A stretch of 64,000 nt of DNA from Rehmannia glutinosa (GCA_016081115.2 CM071924.1:89976616-90040615); one strand, 5' to 3'; shown: positions 35,711 through 48,800, counted from the first letter of the stretch. Translations and numbers: made by a program. The notes: generated by a model from the sequence alone, not told the origin.

Positions 35711-36250
35711 TCAAGTTATCTGCATATTGTTAGTGTTTTTCTTCCCATTCTTCTTGGTTGCAAAGGATATCCAAACCACAATGAGAACTAAAACAACAAA
35801 GGTGCACACGCCATTGCACAAAGCCATCTCATAAGCTTCTTGTTTGTCAATTGGAGTTTTTCAATTTCAGCATCCCTTGTATAAAACCTCTTCAACAAAC
35901 CAGGAATAATGACCTTGGATCTACGGCACATTAGAGGATCCTCCCAATCAAAGAACTTACATCCTCCCCTCTGTAAAATATGAACAATTCTTCATTCAAT
36001 TTTTTATAAAAATAAAAAAGTAAATCTGCAATAATAAAATCAAACTTTACATATCAAACTCCAAAAATCATTACAATGTTAGAAAATTTGCAACTTTTCC
36101 TTTTCAATTTCAAGAAAAAAACCGAAACTTACATTATAATTGAGACAAGCATGGAACCTCCGTCCTGGGTTGTCTTCCGTCCATGACGTTCTCATCACAA
36201 CTCGACGTCCACAGTAGTAGTCAATGGAGCTGGTAGTGCGCGATATTTTG
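35711..36250 (-). pseudogene. GRF-type zinc-finger membrane protein gene, broken
   Basis: Two exons on minus: about 36250-36133 and 35970-35711, joined by a GT-AG intron in phase 0. Exon 1 has IDYYCGRRVVMRTSWTEDNP then GRRFHACLNYN. Exon 2 has GCKFFDWEDPLMCRR and VIIPGLLKRF, the C..RTSWT..NPGRRF...C..F.W.DP..C pattern of GRF zinc fingers, then a coiled-coil-like segment. No in-frame ATG precedes the zinc finger before a stop. One base is missing near 35815: the current frame stops at 35788-35790, while the other frame gives a typical C-terminal membrane helix (TFVVLVLIVVWISF) ending at 35711. Such genes are common low-constraint plant families. Function unknown. Confidence 0.7.
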
Positions 36251-37590
36251 CAAAAACTGCAGAGTTTTCTTTGGGAGATTATTTTCTAGTCGATGAAAAT
36301 GGGTAAGAAAGTAGGGTTCTGCGATTTTGGGGCTGAAATAGTTGCTTATTTTCCCTCCATTTTAACAGGTGATGTGGATTTTATTTATTTACAATATTTC
36401 TTATTTGCAAAAATCCACATAGACGCCATGTCATCAAAATATTGGTCGGACATGATGCACGTGCGTGCGATTTTCCTATGAAAATTTGAATCTCCAGAAA
36501 ATTTGTCCCAAAATTGCTTGAAAATTTTAATTATGGGACTAAATGTGCCACGAGCACAATTAAGTGTACCAAAGTTCCAAGGGGTATAGTTAGTGGACTA
36601 AAATTGCAATTTAGCCAATGGGTGTACATTGTGAAAACAAGTGTAGTTTTGTACTTTTTCTGATTTCTCCTTCCAAGTTGGAAGAATGCATAATATCAAA
36701 ATTTACAATTTACCAAATGGTCAATAGAAAAAATATAAATTACATTGAAAAAAGAATTGTGGCTTGTTTTACCCAAAAACAAAAGCCTTCAAAACAGAGA
36801 AACACATAGAACTACCACTATCCATTTAACAGCTTTCTAAACCCACCCCCATAAAAAAAATAACAAACGAAAAAGTCTCTTAAACTCGTAAACAATTCGT
36901 TGTCACTGCTTCCGCAAACAAACTCGTCCTCAAATTTTCACTAAATATGCAGAATTTCTGATAATCACCATGACTTGCTACTCCCAACACCCTAGAGCAG
37001 CAGAGAATATACAGGGGAACCTAGCAGTAAGACATCCAAATATCGAACAAGCCACGTTATTTTTAAAGAATCAAGAACAATCACCTTTTTCTGAGATAAT
37101 TACAAATTTCCTCCTGAGGTTCAAGCTATATACAAAGAAACCTAGAGATGTTTCAAGGAGAATAAGAGAATATTTTATTTATTTTCAATGTATTTCTTGT
37201 CTCTTTCTTTAATTGAGTCTCATCTACAGGTTGAAAGTTATTTTTTTTATTAAAAAAAATGACAATGCATGTCTAGAAAAATATTTTAAAATCTAAAAGG
37301 AGTTAAAATCACTTTTACCTCTTAAGTGTTAATTTCAATATCATTTTTAGTGTATATTGTAATTTCAGTTTTCTCTATTATTAATTATATAGTTATATGG
37401 GGGCATATTTGGAAGAAATTTAAAAGAAATTAGAGTTTAAAATGGTATATATGTTGTATTATTTGGAAGAAATTTAAAAATAAAATATAATAATTGCTAT
37501 TGAATATGCATTGTTACAACAACGCTAATTTGGGTTCACTTTAAACTACACCTTTACAAAATCATCGAAATTCATGCACCAAAAAATAAT
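36251..37590. other. Intergenic with a MITE fragment
   Basis: No gene recognised. At about 37097-37165, GAGATAATTACAAATTTCCTCC and CTAGAGATGTTTCAAGGAG match one arm of the ATTAC MITE family, so a truncated copy lies here. Confidence 0.45.
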
Positions 37591-37975
37591 ACTTTAATTA
37601 CTCTTATTTTAATATATGACTCTTGAATGAAATTTTAGATTATTTTCATATATTAGGTTAGAGTCTTTTATTTTTACATACAATTCTTTTTTTTTTTTTG
37701 GGGAATAACTCAAAAGAGATGAACTCGGTTAACCTCAAGTTCATGTGTTATGATAAAACTTTTACCTCTTTTTCAATATTAAAACTTTAATCATTCTTTG
37801 ATATTTTTATTTTAAAACATGACTCTTGAATGAAATTTCAGATTATTTTCATATACTTAGGTTAGAGCCTTTTATTTTGACATATAATATTTTTTGATAT
37901 AACTCAAAAGAGATGAACTAGGATAACCTCAAGTTCATGTGTTATGATAAAACTTTTGCCACTTTTTGATTAGAT
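37591..37975. repeat. Tandem duplication, two units of about 190 bp
   Basis: 37591-37784 and 37785-37975 share ATGACTCTTGAATGAAATTT, AGATTATTTTCATATA, AACTCAAAAGAGATGAACT and AACCTCAAGTTCATGTGTTA in the same order. They differ by point changes and T-run length. Confidence 0.8.
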
Positions 37976-38039
37976 GACATATAAAAGGAAATAGTATGTT
38001 TGGTAGTTATTTTAAAATGGACTTTCAGAAAAGTGACTT

Positions 38040-38840
38040 GTTCTAGAAGTCTATTTTGGAGAAGTGCAAATCTTTGACTTTTAGAGCCTTTTCTACCAAC
38101 ATGAGCGAGTGCAAGCCAATATCGACTCCGATGGTGTTAAATGAAAATTTTCAAGTTCATGATGATGCTGAAAAGATTGACCCCACACTTTACAGGAAAA
38201 TATTATATTATTACTTTATCTCAACACGAGGTCTGACATCGCTTATCTAGTCAGCATGTTGTCTAGGTCCATGAATGAACCAAGTAAAATTCATTTTGCA
38301 ATAGAAAGAGGAATTTTTAGATACCTAAAAGGTACTAAGAATCAATGCATTGAATTTAAAAAAGAAAACAATTGCAAGCTTGTTGGCTATACAGATAAAG
38401 ATTGGGTCGGATCTGTGATGATAAAAACACTTCCTACTATATTTTCTCGTCTTGGAACACATGTTATCTCTTGGAGCTCAAAGAAACAAAAATCGATATC
38501 ATCACCAAATAATACATAAATGACTCTAAGCCGACGACTTGAAAGGCGGTTTGGTTGAGAATTTTTTTGAAAGATTTGATGTTTGAGCTAGATAAGCCGA
38601 TCACGGTTCATTGTGATAATATGCCTCGGTAATTGCAATGACAAAAAAATCCCGCCTTTCATGTCAAGTCCAAGCGTATTGAGCTTAGGCATCACTTCAT
38701 TCGGAAGTGGTAAATCAAGAAGAAATTTGCATGGAGTTCATTAATACAAATGATCAATCAACAAACATTATGCAAATGTTGTTCCAAGTGACATGTTTGA
38801 AAAGTTCAAGAAGCAACTCAAGATTACAAATTAAAAGGGT
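38040..38840 (+). pseudogene. Ty1/copia RT end and RNaseH
   Basis: 38097-38250 has MSECKPISTPMVLNENFQVH and KIDPTLYRKI. 38256-38519 has NEPSKIHFAIERGIFRYLKG, KLVGYTDKDWVGS and GTHVISWSSKKQKS. Downstream (38560-38830) are FELDKPITVHCDNM and ELRHHFIRKW. This is the copia RT/RNaseH end in several frames, followed by a PPT-like AAAAGGG and an LTR. Confidence 0.85.
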
Positions 38841-40020
38841 TGTTAAATGGTAATTTGCAAACTTGATTCTTGGATGAAGCATTGAAAAATGGAGTCAAAC
38901 ATTCAAGATTTGGAAGATGAAGTCAAGACTTAGAAAGTTGAATAAAGTCTTGAAAATTAGAAAATGCAATTAATATTTTTTTACTACCCTTTTGTATCTC
39001 AATATCTTTAGAATAGTCTATTGTCTTGTATAAATCGGAGACATGTCTTAGTTGGAAGCATCAAGAGTGAAGTGAGTACAATCTAATTATAAAATAAAAT
39101 AGTGTGATGTAGCAACTCTAGTAAAATACTATCAATAAAATGTGACATCACACAATTGATAACAATTTGGTTGAGAAGAATTTTGAAACATTTGATGTTT
39201 GAGCTAGATAAGCCGACCACAGTTCATTGTGATAATATGGTAAGTCACTTACAGTCTTTAGTATCTCAATGTCTCTAGAATAGTATATTGTCTTGTATAA
39301 ATAGGAGACATATATTTGATGGAAGAAGCATAAAGAGTGACATGATAAAATCTAATTATAAAATAAAATAGTGTGATGTAGCAACTCTAGTAAAATTCTA
39401 TCAATAAAATGTGACATCACACTATTGATAACAATTTGGTTGAGAAGAAATTTGAAAGATTTGATGTTTGAGCTAGATAAGTCGACCACGGTTCATTGTG
39501 ATAATATGGTAAATCATTTACAGTTTTTCATGCCAAGTCCAAGCATATTGAGCTTAGGCATCACTTCATTCAGAATTGGAAAAATCAGGAAGAAATTTGC
39601 ATGGAGTCAATACAAATGATCAACCAACAAACATTATGGAAAATGTTGTTCCAAGTGACATGTTTGAAAAGTTAAAGAAGCAACTCAAGATTACAGATTA
39701 AAAGTGTTGTTAAATGGTAATTTGCAATGTTGACTCTTGGATGAAGCATTGAAAAATGGAGTCAGACATTCAAGCTTTAGAAGATGAAGTCAAGACTTTA
39801 AAAGTTGAATAAAATCTTGAAAATTAGAAAATACAATTAATATTTTTTACTACCCTTTTGTATCTCAATGTCTAAAGTCTATTGTCTTGTATAAATAGGA
39901 GACATGTCTTAGTTGGAAGCATCAAGAATGAAGTGAGTATAATCTAATTATAAAATAAAATTGTGTGATGTACCATCACACAAGACACACCTTTATCAAT
40001 AAAATTCTATCAATAAAATT
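38841..40020 (+). repeat. Copia LTR plus tandemly duplicated RNaseH-LTR units
   Basis: An LTR starts TGTTAAATGGTAATTTGC at 38841 and again at 39718. After the first LTR (to about 39150) the RNaseH tail (ATTTGGTTGAGAAGAA, GTTCATTGTGATAATATGG) restarts at about 39165 and again at about 39430, each followed by LTR sequence. The middle copy lacks the RNaseH end and LTR start. Each copy has a TATAAAT box (about 39031, 39295, 39890). Confidence 0.75.
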
Positions 40021-40510
40021 TCACCTCTACATTCACGGTTTCCCTAACCCGAGTGAATGTTGGATCTAAACATGACCAAAACGCAAATGGCGACAAAGAT
40101 GTGTCTTGTGTGTTTTTATGAAAATCAGCTTTTAAAAATCAAAAGTATTTTTTTTTTTTGACTTCATTAATAACAAAAATATTTTTTTACGGTTTCCCCT
40201 AACCCGAGTATTTTTTTACTCCTTATTAGATAGTATTTTCCGCCTATTGTTTGATGCTATTTTAAAATTATTATAATATTATTAGGAAAATGCACATGTT
40301 ACATTATAAAACGGAGGCTTCACATATATATAGCATTTGCATTGCACGGGAATCTTATGTAGTAGTATATTATTATTTTCAAACTACTGCATTTCACTGA
40401 GACCCTGCACTTGGATATCATCTACAATACCATATCTACATTAAATACTCAAAACAGTTCCACCTAAAACACCAATATACACTCAACTAAACACATTTTT
40501 TTATCTTTAA
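40021..40510. other. Intergenic, AT-rich
   Basis: Copia-adjacent sequence with repeated TTTCCCTAACCCGAGT (40048 and 40193). No gene seen. Confidence 0.4.
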
Positions 40511-40518
40511 TTATTAAT

Positions 40519-40805
40519 TGGGTTAATTACAAAAGCTACCCTTGAAGTTTAACCTAATTACAGAAAACCCAGCTAACTTTCAAAATTACAAAAAATACCC
40601 TTGAGGTTTTATATTGTCTAACATTTACCCCCTTCATAACCAAAAAAATATTTCAAAATACCCCCTTATATTTATAAAAATATTACAATATACCCCTTAA
40701 TTTTAACACTGAATCAAACCTTAGGGGTGCTTTTTGTAATTTTGAAAGTTAGCTGGGTTTTTTGTAATTAGGCCAAACCTCAGGGGTACTCTTTGTAATT
40801 ATCCC
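40519..40805. mobile_element. ATTAC-type MITE, copy C
   Basis: TGGGTTAATTACAAAA ... GTAATTATCCC, flanked by TTATTAAT at 40511-40518 and 40806-40813. Internal arms are mirrored (AACTTTCAAAATTAC / GTAATTTTGAAAGTT). Confidence 0.85.
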
Positions 40806-41183
40806 TTATTAATTTGAAATACATTTCAATATTTATATAAAACCAATACGAAATACTCCAATGCAAATCCTGGCAAAAACTTACCCTGAAAACAAAACTA
40901 CACTCGCCCTTATTAGATTCCATCAACACCAATCCTTCATATTCCTCGTGGAGAACTTAGATACCATACTTAACACAATTATTTTTCCAAAAAGCAAAAT
41001 CAACGTAATGGTACAAAAGTATTAACATTATTAATGTGCTTATTCTTTTTTCCTATAACGGACTCCCTTTATAACTCACCAACTAGCAGAGTTGCATATC
41101 CTGTTGGTTCCTCCAATAAAAGGTAAGTGAAACGTGTTTCAAATGGCTTACAAATGTACATTTCTCGTATTACTTACTCCTTA

Positions 41184-44100
41184 TCAGATGAATGCTTGAG
41201 CCCTAGTGAAAACGAATACTCCACCACCTCCAACTGCGCGGCCCAAAAGCATATTGCTATCCAGGAATGACAGGTAATATAGTCCCCCAACCGATCGCCT
41301 ACAAATCATCTGTCTTCACTAAGATATCATATTAAGAGGTGGTTATACTTAGAGAAGAATTGTGTACCTCTGGGAACTTCTCACAGGAACTTGAGCTTTG
41401 AAAGATCTAATGAACTGCAAGATCTACAAAAGGATATAGTAGGAAGTGATGCAACCATCATCAATCTACAGATCATCTTCCAAAATTAGTTGATACTTGT
41501 CTTTGTTCATGAACTTGAAGTGTAAACCTGGTTTCTTACCAAGTATAATCGCTCCGGTTAAGAAACATGAACAATTCTGATTTTCAGGTAAAAAATGATC
41601 CTAGAATCTACGGTTAATTACAAAAGATACCATTGAGGTTCAGTATAATTACAAAAAAACTCAACTATCTTTCAGAATTACAAATACTACTCCATATTTG
41701 TTTTTATTTTACAAATTGCATCGGATTTAGGGGTTATTTGTTATGCAAATATAAACCTCAGTGTTTTTTGTAATTAAGCTAAACATCAATGGTAACCCTA
41801 GAATCTATCAACTGAATGCTAAGGAGGCATCTTTTTCACATATGACAAGAAGATACACTTAATGCCCTCAAACTCATTACTCTCAGTTATTCAAGACTAT
41901 CTCGACTAGATCAAAAATTACATCCTAATTAATTTATTGAACATAGATTTATAAACTACAGGGAAGAATCTTTAACATAGATATACACATTGCATGACAG
42001 ATACAAAACTCAATGCCAAGCTGTCTTAGGTTTACCTGCAAACTCAAAAATGACCGCGGTAGTATTGCTGGAGCAAGTAGAGCCTGTAATTCTTCACTGA
42101 CATTTATGTTCTGAATAGCTATCTGTCAAATAGATAGGATCATGTACAGAATACTTCAGTTTTTTTTTTTTAAATTTTATCATGTTAAAGTTTTCCTGGA
42201 GATAATAGTTCACTAGCTTTGCACCAAAACAGGAAGTTATTCATTTTGAACAATTTCAGATACAAACCTCTTCAAACTCAAGGTAGATGTTACGTGTGGA
42301 AACGACAGAAAATTTTGCGGAGACAAGCAGGGTTGCGCCTTCATGCTCCTGTTAAAGCAAGCAAATACACTTTCTTAAACGCAGTTTTTAAAAATGTATA
42401 TAGTACAAAATATAATATTGAATAAAAACTCAACTCTATTAACCAAACAAAGATAGTGTATTTAAGATTTACTTCCAGCCCAAATCAAAGCTACGTTGAT
42501 ATGGATAGACTTTCTAAAATCCTCAGATACGCAATTCTTTAGGCAGAGAAGCTAACCAGAGATTGGAGAAACAACTTGTACTTCACAACCTCATTTAACA
42601 AAGTGTAACCTATTTTCAGCGCTGCTAATGCAAAGCCTTGTTTGACACTTGTTGGGGTCAGCTCTGCAGACCAGCCTCTGCCAATCCACTTTGTTAGGGG
42701 AATCTCTGTTTACAAACCACGCTTCAGCCTAAAGCTTAACCATGATGATCTATAACTGAACAACAAATTGTTCTTTTTTCCACTTTTCTTGAGCTACATG
42801 CATTTTTCGCTATTCTTAAATTTATCAGTTCCTCCACCTTGAATACACTCTTTACATCATTTTCATACTCTTCCTCCCTTTTCACATGATTTCTGAATCA
42901 AGGCTGCATCAGCCATCCAAAAATTTCTCCTCCTTATTTTTGGTGCCTCAGCATTCATTCTCCGTCGCATGATAGTGCAGGTTGGAAAATTGACTTCCCG
43001 ACCTCTGAGAAGTTCTATTCATAATAAGAATATCACTGACTAATACCATTATTTATTATGTCACTTCTCATTTAGACAGGTTTTTACAGAGGAAGAATAT
43101 ATGCACACGCTTATGCTCCAATCTAAAAGAATATTCAATCAGTTGTAATTTGATATTCTGATGTACTATTCTCAAATTGAGCTCGTTCTTTCAGTTCACA
43201 TATCCTGAATTGAATGCTCTTAAAATTATGATAACGAACATCACGGATATCACTTTCTCCCATTGGAAAAAGAAAGAAAGACCCTGTGAGTGTAACTAAG
43301 AACAAGGAGAATAGTGCAACAGAGATGGATAAAAACAAAATGGTCACTAACTTCCATACAGGAGAAAGTGCACATGACACTTACAAAAGATTTGAGTAAC
43401 ATATCAGACAGAGTTTGCGGCTTGAACAATAAACACACACCCAATGTTAGCTCAATCTAGATAAATCATCACAAATACAAATGATGCATTCCTGAGTTTG
43501 CATTCAAGTCCTGATAATCCTATATTTTCATTTTCACTTCTACGAAGTGCCAATGTTGCTCTGTCTTAAAGAGTTTCCACGGCACACACGAGGGACATAG
43601 GGGTGAGAGATTTCCAATTTCAATTTTCAGGTTTGCCGTGTAACCAAATAATTCTAAAGGTTATCAGCAAACATAAGCAGAGTTCAAGATCTTTGCTGAC
43701 TGGATTTGGTTCTAAACTCAGCATATAGGCATCTCTTGCAAATAGGCATAACTTAAATGGATTATACATATACATTTCATCATAGAAACCTTCAGCAAAC
43801 AAAGAAGAAATACGAAAAACAAAAAAGAAAGTACCTCCAGCAGTCTAGGTATGCTCCATCTGACAATGTTGCGGACAACACCTTGGCCAAATTGATCCCG
43901 GCATTCAAACTTTTGAAAAATTTGATCTACCTGTTAGGAAGCCAACATTATCACCATTGTATACAAATTGTCGACAAATACAAGATATTTATACCTCAAA
44001 GAAAGGAAGAGTTGTGGCAGACTGGAACAGAATTAGGACATCAGGGGCCGATGTATACTGCAAACGCCACGTGCCGTCCAACAAGTCCAAGTCAATTGAT

Positions 44101-44606
44101 TTCCCTGCATCCAAACATTCAACACTCACCTGCCAAACAAAACACACAATATAATAATTAAACCGTATAAAATACTATATCAGGGAAAAAGGGGAAATGG
44201 AAGTGTTACAAACCAGAGCTTCCTCAATAGAAGAGCGTTGGTGGGGCGTAGCAGTTAGGCCTCGTTGAGTGTCGGTTACAGCTCTGAGCAGCTCAAATTT
44301 TCGATTCTCCAGTTCAATTTCTGACTCCTGAACAAAACTAGTTTGACTAAGACAAGTGAATAAAAGAGGGAATTGTGCTAGCTAGTGGTGTAATACATTA
44401 TAATAATGAAAAAGGCTAAGAAAGTAAAGTACCTTGGTAACAATTTGAGCAGAGTATGAGGAGGAAGCCAAGCATAATGGAGAAGGAAATCTAGGTTTTT
44501 GTCGAACAGCGAGAGGAGGAGGAAGAAGTCCTCTGAAAGAAATTGGCGGTGGGGAAATTGTGGTGGTTGTTAATATTGTGAGTGATGAAGATGATGACGC
44601 ATCCAT
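41184..44606 (-). CDS. Plastid-lipid-associated (PAP/fibrillin) protein, PAP10/FBN8-like
   Basis: Exons on minus: 44606-44433, 44327-44214, 44129-43995, 43930-43835, 42348-42268, 42122-42036, 41423-41368, 41298-41184. All introns are GT-AG, phases agree, and the total is 858 nt, giving 285 residues. Residues 1 to about 50 are Ser/Pro-rich with few acids, fitting a chloroplast transit peptide (ATG at 44604-44606; another in-frame ATG 28 codons upstream exists). The PAP_fibrillin domain follows: LLRAVTDTQRGLTAT, SIDLDLLDGTWRLQYTSAPD, NIVRWSIPRLLE, NIYLEFEE, and C-terminal GGLYYLSFLDSNMLLGRAVG then GGGVFVFTRAQ. Fibrillins are lipid-binding proteins of plastoglobules, thylakoids or stroma. Member assignment rests on memory of the C-terminal motif. 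The gene looks intact. Confidence 0.92.
41610..41798. mobile_element. ATTAC-type MITE, copy D (short)
   Basis: Lies in PAP intron 6. ACGGTTAATTACAAAA at the left and TAATTAAGCTAAAC...GGTAACCC at the right, flanked by TAGAATCT at 41602-41609 and 41799-41806. At 189 bp it is a deleted form. Confidence 0.75.
42349..43834 (-). other. Large intron 4 of the PAP gene
   Basis: 1486 bp with GT-AG ends. I see no exon, repeat boundary or RNA gene in it. The ORFs on either strand have no family resemblance. Confidence 0.6.
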
Positions 44607-45824
44607 CTTGAGTAAACTTCCCAAGTTATTAAAGGCCGATGTCTTTGTGAAGTAGTCGTCCTTTAGAGAAAAAGGAAAATGTCTGTCCACTAGCTGTTAT
44701 GAAGCACATTCCTTTCTGGAGAATGTTGTGGTGAAACAATACAGCAAAATAATTATGTAATCATGCAGTGTTCCGTTCCGGGTGTGTGTACCGGTTATTC
44801 GCGTACTTATGGTGTAATGGCAAGCCGTATCTTATTTCAGTATTTTAATAAGTAATTTCCTTCTTTTTTTTAATTATGTGTTGTAGACTTTATTATGTAA
44901 TTGTGTTTCGAATCAATAATATTTTGATTCAGTAATATCCGAAAATTGTGTTTTTATATTTAAAATTTAATTTCGAAAAAAAAAGGTTGTAGGGACTGGC
45001 GCCTACGTGTCAGGCGCCTCTCATATAGGCACTCTTTCTAAGGATGCCTACGCCTACACTTGTTTTTTTTTTTTAAAAGCCCCAAACCCACCCAAAAACA
45101 CAAAAGTATGTGGCAAAAGCAATAACATGTAAAATAACCCAGGAGTGGATCGAGTTTGAAGCTGCATTATGAATTGTGTTAAGTTGGTGGAATAGGGTTT
45201 GTACCCAGTGTTTAGACTCTCTTTTTCGGCATTGTTTTTGGAACCTTTGTTTTATTTGATGTTACAGCCAACTCTAGTGGCTTGCGATTAGGGTATTTAG
45301 ATGGGATAGGTTCCTTTTTTTTTTTTGCTGGTTTTCCCCATGTTTGGTGGCTATATTCCCCCTAGTCTTCTGGACTGAGGGTGGCTTCAACCAACTGTGC
45401 CCCGTGACGTAAAGTTGCTCGGTTCAGTTATTCTTTGATATAAATTTGTCAAAAAAAAAAAAAAAGGCAGAACAGAAAAAAGACCTGAAACTACCAACAT
45501 ATTCTTTTAAGCTGGCGGTGAAACACGTTAAAACCGCCAAGAAAGATACATGTATACGGAAAGGCCAAAATGTTATAAGCTCTCGATGATCAACTGCCAT
45601 AGCTTACAACTCTGAAGGACACTCAAATTCAAATACTAACCATGAAATGTATCTTTCCGATGACTGAAGGTGGAAAACTCGGAGGACTTTTCTTTTTCCC
45701 CAAGAGCATGACAACTAAGTATGTCGAACATTTTGAAAATATCCTCAGTCATCGACTTTCTAGTGGTAACTCGGCGATCATATATACCACCCATTTTTCT
45801 GAGTATCCGAATTGGTCGACAAAA
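44607..45824. other. Spacer between PAP 5' end and BUD13 3' end
   Basis: Holds the PAP promoter side. 45250-45470 looks like a LINE 3' end on +: TTGGTGGCTATATTCCCCCT then TTTGATATAAATTTGTC and a run of 15 A (about 45451-45465). A direct repeat of GGCGCCT (about 44999-45025) forms a small hairpin. Confidence 0.45.
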
Positions 45825-48800
45825 TCACATGTCTGAAACAGACCACAAATACGCCTCTCTCTCTGTAGCTTTTTTTTCATTCGTCCTTTTAAACAGCTCC
45901 TTCTCATATCCGGTACTGCGGTCCACACCATCCCAATGTCTCCCTGGTTTGATCCCATAGCGGTTAGGTGCAGCATCGAGTCCTCTTCTTATCCAGCTGT
46001 GACTTGGGATCTCCTGGGGAACTATGAAGCCCGATTCTTTCATCTTCTCATTATCACCTAGGTCTGGAAGCATCGACTCCAATTGCTTTTTCTGGAAAAT
46101 TTGGCAATTAAATTTAGATGGGCATGGAGAAGGGAGGAAACACCCAATTTCGTGTGAAAAAAATAAAAGCACAACAAATCAAATTCAGTTAAACAAATAG
46201 AATAAACATCGGTAGAAGTAAAAGTAGTTATGGTAGCAACTTGCCTTGGCTAAATGTGCCATGGGATCACCCCATCGAACTCTATCTTTCAGCATGGCGT
46301 CAAGATCAGGATCATCCCTACAGTAGAAATTGCACATATGAAAGATCATAACGAAGTTCTCATTAAATGAGAAAAAATCAATTTATGCAGATTTGATTAT
46401 CAGATGGGTCAGAGAAAGGCAACATGAGAGAATATAAAAATTTAGGATATCACCATATAAATATTTTCCATACTTCACATGAAGGAAAACAGCTATGAGA
46501 AATCGTACCACCATATAACCTAATTAAATAACATATAGGCTCAACAACGAAAAGCAGTTTTAAGTTTCATTATTTTTGATTCTTTAAAGTATCAATTATA
46601 TTGACATAACACAGAAACACTTATCTACACTACAGCATTAGAAATAAGTATATACATGATGTACCCAAAAACCTTGTCCTTTTCACCTTTGACAACACAT
46701 TTCACCAATAATTAACTCATGGGCACACCAATAATTAACTCATTACACATGCCCATGAGAGGTGGTGTTTTGATGCTTGAAAATTTACATACGGTAATAG
46801 CAAATCAACATTTTTGCAGGTAAATCGTCAGAATGCTTCTAATAGCTTTTTCCCAAGACATCACATAGGCAGAACTTCAATACTTAGGCCCTCGAAAAAT
46901 ATTTATGCCTGTATCTCTAAAGAATTAAAGTACAACGCTCAGGAAAAGAGACCCAACACTGCTAGAGTCTAAACACAGATAACCGACACAACAAGTACAA
47001 ACAAATAAATGACAATAAGAAACTCAGTTACTTCAGCCAAGTAGCTCCACATATTTCCTTCACCAATCCCCTTTGCGCATATTTCTTAAAATGGGATGTT
47101 TGTATTTTGCCACTAGAATGCCACAAGTCTAAGACAGAATATGTGATGTTTATACAAGAGCAAAAATCATCAATACTTTCATAAAACCTGAATAAGTTCA
47201 TTCCAAATTCAGCAAAATTATTTTGCAATCCCCTTCAGTATCTACTGCTAAATTTGTGCAACTATGAGTAATTTTTGTCTATACTATTACCTGCTCCGAG
47301 CAAATGGTTTATTCTTTTCTGCTTCTATTTCTTGCAATCTAGCTTCAGCTTCCGCTTCTGAGCCAAGCCTTTGCCCCATTCCAGCTTTATTTCCTGAAGG
47401 CAAAACATACGTTCCCACTTGAATATGAATGGTAGCTACCAATATATCATTACATCGTAAGTAAAAGCACTATCTCTTAGTCTGCATAAATAAATTAGCA
47501 TGAAGTTGAAGCAGACCACTTTGGAGAATTATTAGGAAGAAGCAAAAATGTCAGGAACTAAGAATCACCAGATGCTTAAATGAGAAATTCCATTTTCTAC
47601 AAAGATATGAACAAATATTGACTAATTAAAACTTCATGTAAAAACTAAGAGCCCAAGTGTAATTTGTTTCAATCTGGTTTCCCCTCCAAAAGACATGTAT
47701 ATATAAATAGATACTTTTGTGAGCATGAACAGGAAGAGATTAAAAGCACGCGAGAAAATAAATAGGTCTGGATATATTTACAAAATAATATTAATAATAA
47801 TAATAATTATAATTAACCATATCAAACTCAAAAGCATGAGTAACAAAAAGTCAATACTGCCAGGCAATTAAAGTTCTATTAGAAGATACATCATAAATCC
47901 ACATGGATAGAGATTTGCTTAACAAGCAAAACAATTGGTGTAACTTGGCATAAATAACACCATCAAACAATTAATGATAATCTATTGAGCACAGGATATG
48001 CTTCAGCCGATGAGCAAAGTTTCTCAAGCATTGACTTTTCTTCTTTGTATCACAATGAAAATAATTTGGTTTTCGAGGACGGTGTGGTTTATTGAATAAT
48101 ATGACCCGCCCTGGCCTGCCCGTCCCGCTCTATGACCCGCGGCGGGGCTAGGCAGGTCTGGGTCTCATCTTTGTCCTGTGGGTACCAGCCCCACCCATGT
48201 TAGGAGGAGCCTTCATGAAATTAAGACTTACTAAGTCACTCCAGAAGGGAACCCAAATGAAATTAGGTGTGGGGATGGTCTCCTGATGTAAAAAATAATA
48301 AGATCATAACTCTTCAGTTACTCTAATCATACCTGGCAAGCAGTGAAGTGATATAAAATGAGGATAAGTCATAGGCGGTATTTATTCTTAATCCCACATC
48401 AGATTTTGTACTTCTACACACCACCAACTCAAAATGCTGGTTCAGAACAATGCCAGACACCATGAGCTGGAGCGCCAACAGCAGAAACCAATTTTATGTT
48501 AAATTAACTAATAATTTTAATGATAATAATTGCAGAACCCAAAACTCCAATGTCAAAACAGAATAAGACTGGAGTAGGTGAATATTAAATATTTACAGTC
48601 AGCAAAGAGAAGTCAATACATCTGTCTATATGACTAAATAAACTACTTTATTTATTTTCGGGAAGGTTTGGAGAGCTAAAAGCTGTGAGGTTAGACTTTA
48701 CATCGACGCTTCATAGTAAAACTTCCAAAGCTTCCATAGATTACACTAGGAAGATACATTTCCTTTTGCCAAAATTAATGCAGAGCCATAAAGTGGTATC

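Noticed and set aside
43757..44161. 134-codon ORF on + in the PAP locus
   Set aside because: Antisense to PAP exons 3-4 and the intron between them.
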